A stretch of 64,000 bases of DNA from the NCBI GenBank assembly GCA_019787685.1, contig JAHNUO010000002.1, positions 248,001 through 312,000 on the forward strand. The letters run 5' to 3'. The notes under the pieces were generated by a model that was not told the DNA's origin, ran no database searches, and worked only from the letters and a program-made list of their open reading frames with translations. Origin of the DNA: Chiua virens (Eukaryota; Basidiomycota; Agaricomycetes; Boletales; Boletaceae). Position 1 is the first letter of the stretch. Each line of letters begins with the position of its first letter. Below, in pieces: positions 59,059 to 64,000 of the stretch. A program made the position numbers and the translations under genes.

Positions 59059-60651
59059 CAGTGAGCAACAAAACAGATGCAATGTTTGTAGCATTTTGAT
59101 TGAAGCATGAATATTGAGAGCCCTGTTGATGCTAGACCCCCTAACCTAGGTACCATTGGAAAGCCCTGATCAAGGGCTTTCCAATGGTATATGGGTTTAT
59201 TATGTAATTCTTACTATATCGGGAAATATTTCGAAATTGATATGAGGTACTCATTGCATCAGTTTTGTTGCTGACACTCTAAAGTATTCAAAATGCATAT
59301 TGTAAGTGGTTATTACATAAGCAATGGATCATGTGACATGCAATAAGTTCAACATGATACAAACAAACACACACACTATCACTTTGTCCACAACCATCAT
59401 CATGAAATCTCTCTCAGTTGACCAAACTCATCATATCATCTCTCTCTTGGAATTGGGACAATCAACCCATCAAATTGCTCAATCTACTGGTCTCAACCAA
59501 TCTACTATTAGTAGACTCAGGTCCAAACATCTTCCCAACCTACCCAAAGCCTCTGGTGATCGTCCTTCCATCATTTCTCCTACCGATATACGTCATGCTA
59601 TTTGTCTTATTGGATCTGGGAAGGCTGAGAATGCAGTTCAGGTGACCAAAACACTTCAAGAAGTGAAGAAACATTCTATCTCCCCCCAGACCATCCACCG
59701 CCACTTGAAGAAAGCTGGTATGAAGGCTGTAGTGAAGCAAAAACATCCTCTTCTTGCCCAGCATTATAGGAGAGCAAGGATGGACTTTGCTCTAAGCCAT
59801 CAGCATTGGACTGTTGAGGACTGGAAGTGAGTTATATGGTCAGATGAGACCAAAATTAATTGCATTGGGTCAGATGGCAGGAAATGGGCATGGAAAAGGG
59901 CAGGAGAGGGTCTTAGTGACAGGATTGTGAAGGGAACAGTTACGTTTGGGGGAGGATCAGTAATGCTATGGGGCTGTATGACCTGGGAAGGTGTTGGAAT
60001 GGCTTGCAAGATTGATGGTAAGATGAATGCTGATCTCTATGTGCAGATTTTGGAGGATGAACTCCAACAAACTCTGGTAGATTATGGATTTTCCCCAGAA
60101 GACATTATCTTCCAGCAGGATAATGACCCCAAGCACACCAGTAGGAAGGCTAGGGAATGGCTTGATGACCATGAATTTGAGGTCATGGTATGGCCTGCTC
60201 AGTCTTCAGACCTTAATCCCATAGAACACCTATGGTTTCTTCTCAAAAGAAGACTTGCAGAGTATCCTGAGCCAGCTAAGGGGATATTGGAACTTTGGGG
60301 GAGGATTAAAGTGGAATGGTATAAGATTGGGGTGGAGGAGTGTCAGAGATTGATTGAGAGCATGCCTAGAAGAGTTCAGGAGGTCATCAAGGCCAAAGGA
60401 GGGTACACTTCATACTAATCTGTGATACCCTTATACCAGCAACAAAACTGATACAACGAGTACCTTATACCAATTTCGAAATATTTCCCAATATAGTAAA
60501 AATTACATAATACACCCATATACCATTGGAAAGCCCTTGATCAGGGCTTTCCAATGGTACCTAGGTTAGGGGGTCTAGCATCAACAGGGCTCTCAATATT
60601 CATGCTTCAATCAAAATGCTACAAACATTGCATCAGTTTTGTTGCTCACTG
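59059..60651 (+). mobile_element. Tc1-B: nearly intact Tc1-type transposon
   Basis: 1593 bp flanked by TA (59057-59058 and 60652-60653). Terminal inverted repeats of about 215 bp begin CAGTGAGCAACAAAAC and end with its complement GTTTTGTTGCTCACTG. Each repeat contains an inner palindrome (ACCATTGGAAAGCCCT...AGGGCTTTCCAATGGT) and ends with a second copy of the outer motif near 59275 and 60438. One transposase gene fills the middle. Confidence 0.95.
59402..60418 (+). pseudogene. Tc1-type transposase of Tc1-B, one in-frame TGA
   Basis: A 338-codon frame from ATG 59402 (MKSLSVDQTHHIISLLELGQ) with a helix-turn-helix segment (STHQIAQSTGLNQSTISRLR). The catalytic blocks are VIWSDETKI, FQQDNDPKHTS and SSDLNPIEHLWFLLKRRLAE, giving DD34E counted from the first Asp of DNDPKH. 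The only defect is TGA at 59828-59830 (codon 143, EDWK*VIWSDE). Tc1-A has CAA (Gln) here, and CGA to TGA is the likely change. An ATG 78 bases upstream (59324) is also in frame. The protein would cut and reinsert the element at TA sites. Confidence 0.93.
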
Positions 60652-60653
60652 TA

Positions 60654-60750
60654 CATGCCCCAATGCACTGATCCTTCGCAAACTTCTTGGAGCTAACAGA
60701 AGGAAGCAAGAACAGGACTACCTGCCCCAACACACCAATCCTTCGGGCAC
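60654..60750 (+). repeat. Minisatellite, right part beyond Tc1-B
   Basis: Continues the 66-67 bp unit (CATGCCCCAATGCACTGATC, then ACCTGCCCCAACACACCAAT). Joining across Tc1-B keeps the phase. Confidence 0.75.
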
Positions 60751-61381
60751 AAAGTGAGCTGCAAAGAATGCAAAAAAAAACATCAGCAATTCAAAAACAA
60801 AGGGATGAAGCACCTTAAGGGTAGTTCTACCTACCTGACTGCAGTGATCTTTTGTGCCGAACCTTCCAGCACCAAGTGACCTACAAAGAACACAAAAAAC
60901 AAATGTCAGCAAATAAAACGTGGAGACAACCACGCTATAGCTACCTACTACCACACTGCACCAATCCTTCTAATGCCAAGTGACTGTGAAGAATGCAAAA
61001 AAACACATTAGCAAATGAAATGCGAGGGGATGATGTACCATAATGACACAAAGCTTTTCTGCCATGCAGGCTGTAGTTCTGCACTGCAGAAGAGTCTTTG
61101 TTGGTCAGTGTTGAAGCTTGATGCTGAATTTGAGAGTAAGAGTTGACGCAGGAAGGGATGCAAGGGACTTTATAGGTACTTTATCAGCAGGACAAGTGTG
61201 GTTTGTTTGTTAACAGCATGTGATATTTGTTGATCAATCCTTGGCAATGTGAGTCACAATGCAGCTGTGTAGCACGTGATCGCTTACTGAGTTGTGGCAA
61301 TGACATTGCATGAAAGGGTAAGGGCATACCCTTTCGCGCAAGGTCATTGCCGCAACTCCCTCCATCTCCTCTCACTTCACC
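60751..61381. other. Degenerate repeats and non-coding sequence
   Basis: A looser repeat of roughly 120 bp is seen three times: variants of AAGTGAGCTGCAAAGAATGC, an A-run and CAGCAA at about 60750, 60872 and 60978. After 61040 I see no repeat or gene. The promoter of the gene at 61382 should lie here. Confidence 0.45.
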
Positions 61382-61850
61382 ATGGCCCATACCAGGTTCA
61401 CCATGAAAAGGCGACTGGAGGCACTGCCAAGTGCATTGTTCTCACTCGTCCAGCTGTTGCTGCCACTCTCAAACAATCTACAAAACATGTTCACATTGCT
61501 GCATCGCGCATTGCTCCATTGTCCTTGGACATTCAAGTTTGTAAATCTCTCTCATCACTCATAGATCTACTGAACAAATGTTTCCTTGCAGCATTGTTCC
61601 CTCTGCCAAGATGGGGGAACTCTGTTCGAGTGTGACAAGGCTGGTTGTCATTGTGCCATGTGCACTTGATGCCTCAACATTCCTCAGGATGCATGTGCAC
61701 GTGGCCCATCCTGGTATTGACTTTCAATGTGTCACCTGTCATTGGCAGTTGTATGTGAGGGAAGTGGCACTGTACAATCAGGTAGAGAAGGCAATGCTAA
61801 TTTATTGTGGAGTTAGAATAGAATGGCTCAAAGCGCCTGGATTTCCTTCC
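61382..61850 (+). pseudogene. Histone-H3-tail-like N-terminus joined to PHD/ADD-like zinc finger, broken
   Basis: From ATG 61382 the protein starts MAHTRFT. After a one-base loss near 61403 it continues EKATGGTAKCIVLTRP, closely following the spacing of the histone H3 tail (ARTKQTARK-S-TGGKA). After LSLDIQ a GT...TTGCAG intron (about 61533-61589) leads to HCSLCQDGGTLFECDKAGC and HCAMCT-stop-CLNIPQDA, a cysteine-rich zinc finger of PHD/ADD type. A later frame supplies FQCVTCHW, the last Cys pair. Breaks: the base loss, a TGA within the finger (Arg or Trp expected) and a second frameshift near 61690. From memory, mushroom genomes contain uncharacterised proteins with this combination. Function unknown; reading or mimicking chromatin marks is an inference. 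Confidence 0.6.
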
Positions 61851-61890
61851 AGAGTTCGGATACTTCTGCCGCTGTGGTAAATTTCCCAGG

Positions 61891-62439
61891 CTAAGTTAGG
61901 GTGAGTTTAGGGTGGAGGGGGAGGGCAGGCTTAGGAGTGCCAGCAGGGTCACCAGCTGTGGTCTGTTGCTTAGGAGCTTGGGTAGAGGCGGATGCCAGCT
62001 GATCACAGAAGTGGAGCAGCATATTGTTTTGGTAAAGGTGGATAAATGCTGGGCAGACATGACCAAAATCAATGGCCAGAGCCTGTGGTTGCAGTTGGGC
62101 CTTGAAGGAGTGGAAGAGGGAGACAATCCAGCGAAGAGCATGTCCTGCCTTGGAGGGGCAGGAGATGATGATGGTGGGGATGGCAAAGGCCTTGCCTTTG
62201 TTGGAGCTGTTCTTAATGGTCCAGGACCATTGGAATAGGTGGGCAGCATAATGTTTCAAAACGTAGGATGGAAGGGCAGGTTTCAGAAAGGTGTGGAAGG
62301 CTCTGCCAACCTCTGAGAGGCGAACCTCACAGGGAAAGGGTGAAGAGCAGGTGTGCTTAGTAGGCTTGGGAGGAGGGGAAATAGCATTCCCATGGGGGGA
62401 TGGTGGTGGTACTGGATCAAGAAGCATTCCTATACTCAA
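61891..62439 (-). other. Unrecognised 182-codon reading frame
   Basis: Minus-strand frame without stops and with a locally higher GC content. N-terminal Pro/Ser-rich part (PPPSPHGNAISPPPKPTKHT), then a compact-looking globular part (RAFHTFLKPALPSYVLKHYA, AFAIPTIIISCPSKAGHALR, ALAIDFGHVCPAFIHLYQNN). No family recognised. It might be a real gene or a transposon-derived coding piece. The first codon may not be ATG, so the start is uncertain. Confidence 0.35.
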
Positions 62440-62449
62440 GACTGAAGGT

Positions 62450-62818
62450 CCAAACAGTATAGCAGCTGACAGTGCACCCTTGGAATGCAGGTTGTACTCT
62501 TTACTGAGACCACAATACTAGTGTCCCCATTACAAAAATATATGTCTAATTTTGGAAACATTGTTTATACCATCATTGCAACGATCATATTAGCTACTTT
62601 CTTCTCACTTTATATAATTCTTTACACAATCAAACAAGTCCAGGAAACCCAAACTCCCTTCACTTTAAAATCCAAACAAACAACTTTGAAATTCTTTTCA
62701 GATTGTTCTCTCCTTATGAAGACTCATATGGCAACCAAGACAACAACAGTTGGGGAGCACCAGCACCAGACAACTGGAACTCAACAATGATGGATTACAT
62801 AGGAGCAATTGTTACAAT
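62450..62818 (+). pseudogene. Gypsy-2-type leader fragment with membrane-protein frame
   Basis: 62450-62515 matches the 2a leader at 28572-28625 (GACAGTGCACCC, TGTACTCTTTACTGAGACCA). The ATG at 62541 starts MSNFGNIVYTIIATIILATF followed by FSLYIILYTIKQVQETQTP, one transmembrane segment. After a one-base shift near 62695 the frame gives LFSPYEDSYG, NNSWGAPAPDNW and MMDYIGAIVTIVTT. It is the third example of this small membrane protein. A minus-strand solo LTR follows at once. Confidence 0.6.
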
Positions 62819-63471
62819 TGTAACAACCTAGAACAAATGTAGACTATGAGGGACTTGCAAGTGGTTGTAGTGCAGTGTAAAGGATGAAGAATACAAGGAG
62901 TCTGACGAGTGAGGCGAGAACTACAGAGGAGATCTGTCTATGAGAGACAATGGGGAATATCCAAAGGTGAACTTTGTTAGAGTTCCCTGGAGCTGCATTC
63001 ACATCTTATATACTAAAGTACAAGCGGAGTTCTAATCTGAGTATGAACTACATAGATAAGGTACAGAGTCCTGATTGGAGGATAAGGAGTGAAACCATGA
63101 GGAAACCATGATGTTATACAGGTATCTGGTGGTGATGGTGAGTCATAGATAAAGACATGAGGAACATGTGTGTATGCATAGCATACCACTGCAATATGTG
63201 TCATAATGAATAGGTATGAGTCATATGGAATCATAGATAAGAGATAATGTGTGAATACATGTGTGTTGTGCATGGGTTATGACAGCGTGTGAGAACACAT
63301 GTCTAATAATGAATAGATATGACTCATAATGTGGCGACCAATAGGATGCAATCCTGAGTATAGCCTTGGCATGAGGCAATAGATGCTATAATAGACATTG
63401 AGTATCTTGATAATGGAGTAGAGTGTTGAGTAGGAAGGCAAAAAGGTTAATGGTAAAATGTGATCGTAACA
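62819..63471 (-). repeat. Solo LTR, minus strand
   Basis: 653 bp. Read on the minus strand it begins TGTTACGATCACATTTTACC and ends GGTTGTTACA, aligning with the solo LTR at 30590-31232. The flanks (ACAAT left, ATGAT right) are not identical, so the target duplication is decayed or absent. Confidence 0.82.
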
Positions 63472-63711
63472 ATGATCATGATTCCCATGCACCTAACTTT
63501 CCTGCCTTGTGGTTAACACATCAATCAACATGTGCTTCTCACATGGCTAGGGTTACAACACAACCCTTGTGCATGTTCTTAATCTCTGTGTGCTTCCATT
63601 TCATTACACTACCTTAACAATGTGTACTTGCATGCTAGATCCTTCTGTTGATGCATCATGCCTTCATGACTCATCATGACTCACATTGTGACTCCAACCT
63701 GACTTATACAG
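63472..63711. other. Short non-coding stretch
   Basis: No gene or repeat recognised. Confidence 0.4.
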
Positions 63712-64000
63712 TGTAGAAAACAAATAATAGGTGATATGAAGAAAGGTGGGGCAATAGGTTCGTCCCAAGGGGGGTTATATTTGAAGGAATGAAGGGTTCA
63801 GGTTTGTCTAAGAGTCCTAGAGGCTGCTGAATGATCTGGAATGAAAAGTGGTTGACGTAAAAGTATCCGGGGGGAGGCGAGGCAATGAGAGTATTGATTC
63901 GAGTAGATGAGATGCAGAGGAACAATAGAACAAGGTAAAAGAGAAACTATCCAGCTCACTCACACACAGGAGAGTAAACAGGAGATCTCCTGAATGCAGA
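63712..64000 (+). repeat. Dispersed repeat, copy 2 (partner 56847-57133)
   Basis: Direct repeat of the sequence at 56847, running to the window edge. It starts TGTAGAAAACAAATAATAGG and includes GTCCCAAGGGGGGTT and GTTTGTCTAAGAGTC. Confidence 0.7.

Noticed and set aside
58660..60750. Possible CRISPR array in the 66-67 bp repeats
   Set aside because: The repeated words are not separated by unique spacers, the units diverge along their whole length, and the genome is eukaryotic.
62819..63471. 5' LTR of a complete minus-strand element
   Set aside because: To its left lies plus-strand Gypsy-2-type leader, not minus-strand internal sequence, and no partner LTR is seen in the window.

Overview
The window looks like a chromosomal segment of a basidiomycete, most likely an Agaricomycete (mushroom-forming) fungus. 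The left part carries intron-rich housekeeping genes whose introns are about 45-60 nt with GT...AG ends. The right part is packed with element types typical of such genomes: Ty3/Gypsy with chromodomain integrase, Ty1/Copia, Tc1, Helitron helicase, PIF/Harbinger and a KDZ-type CxC2 protein. Many retroelement Arg codons have become TGA, as expected from deamination of methylated CpG.

Positions 1-12,301 are a compact gene cluster: the RNA polymerase III largest subunit (minus, running off the left edge), proteasome subunit alpha-1 (plus), the small mitochondrial Kgd4/Ymr31 protein (minus), the Galpha chaperone/exchange factor Ric8 (plus), a nucleolin/Gar2-like nucleolar protein (minus) and a Rab escort protein (plus). 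Neighbours are mostly divergent or tail to tail with 60-240 bp between them. Ric8 and the Rab escort protein show apparent single-base frameshifts, from assembly error or decay. The 3' end of the Rab escort gene lies in a CpG-free stretch that begins about 700 bp before the first retroelement insertion signal rich in CpG.

Positions 12,437-52,651 are nested transposons. A Helitron/PIF1 helicase remnant is split by Gypsy-1 (12,500-27,780, TSD GCAAA). The Gypsy-1 5' LTR is itself interrupted by a Tc1 element (12,560-14,164, TA) and a Copia element (14,743-20,083), and its gag by a minus-strand solo LTR (20,933-21,498, TSD ATGTC). Next comes Gypsy-2, a tandem structure with three LTRs and two internal regions (27,957-52,651), interrupted by solo LTRs (30,590-31,232; 40,486-41,090; 51,919-52,617), a Tc1 relic (34,693-36,240) and Gypsy-3 (41,611-49,547, TSD TAGTC). 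Gypsy-3 carries a solo LTR (47,354-47,907, TSD GATCC) and an antisense zinc-cluster reading frame.

Positions 52,652-64,000 hold decayed transposon genes (a possible Myb/SANT-type partner, a Harbinger transposase, a KDZ CxC2 N-terminal part), two unrecognised reading frames, a 66-67 bp minisatellite split by a nearly intact Tc1 element (59,059-60,651), a broken gene for a histone-H3-tail-like N-terminus joined to a PHD/ADD-like zinc finger (61,382-61,850), a fragment of the Gypsy-2 leader and a minus-strand solo LTR.

The most unusual items are the H3-tail mimic with a zinc finger, a small membrane-protein reading frame conserved upstream of gag in three Gypsy-2-type copies, the antisense zinc-cluster frame of Gypsy-3, a zinc-knuckle tail in frame with Gypsy-1 pol, and three repeated acidic exons in the nucleolin-like gene. 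All assignments are from reading the sequence and family knowledge; no database search was run.
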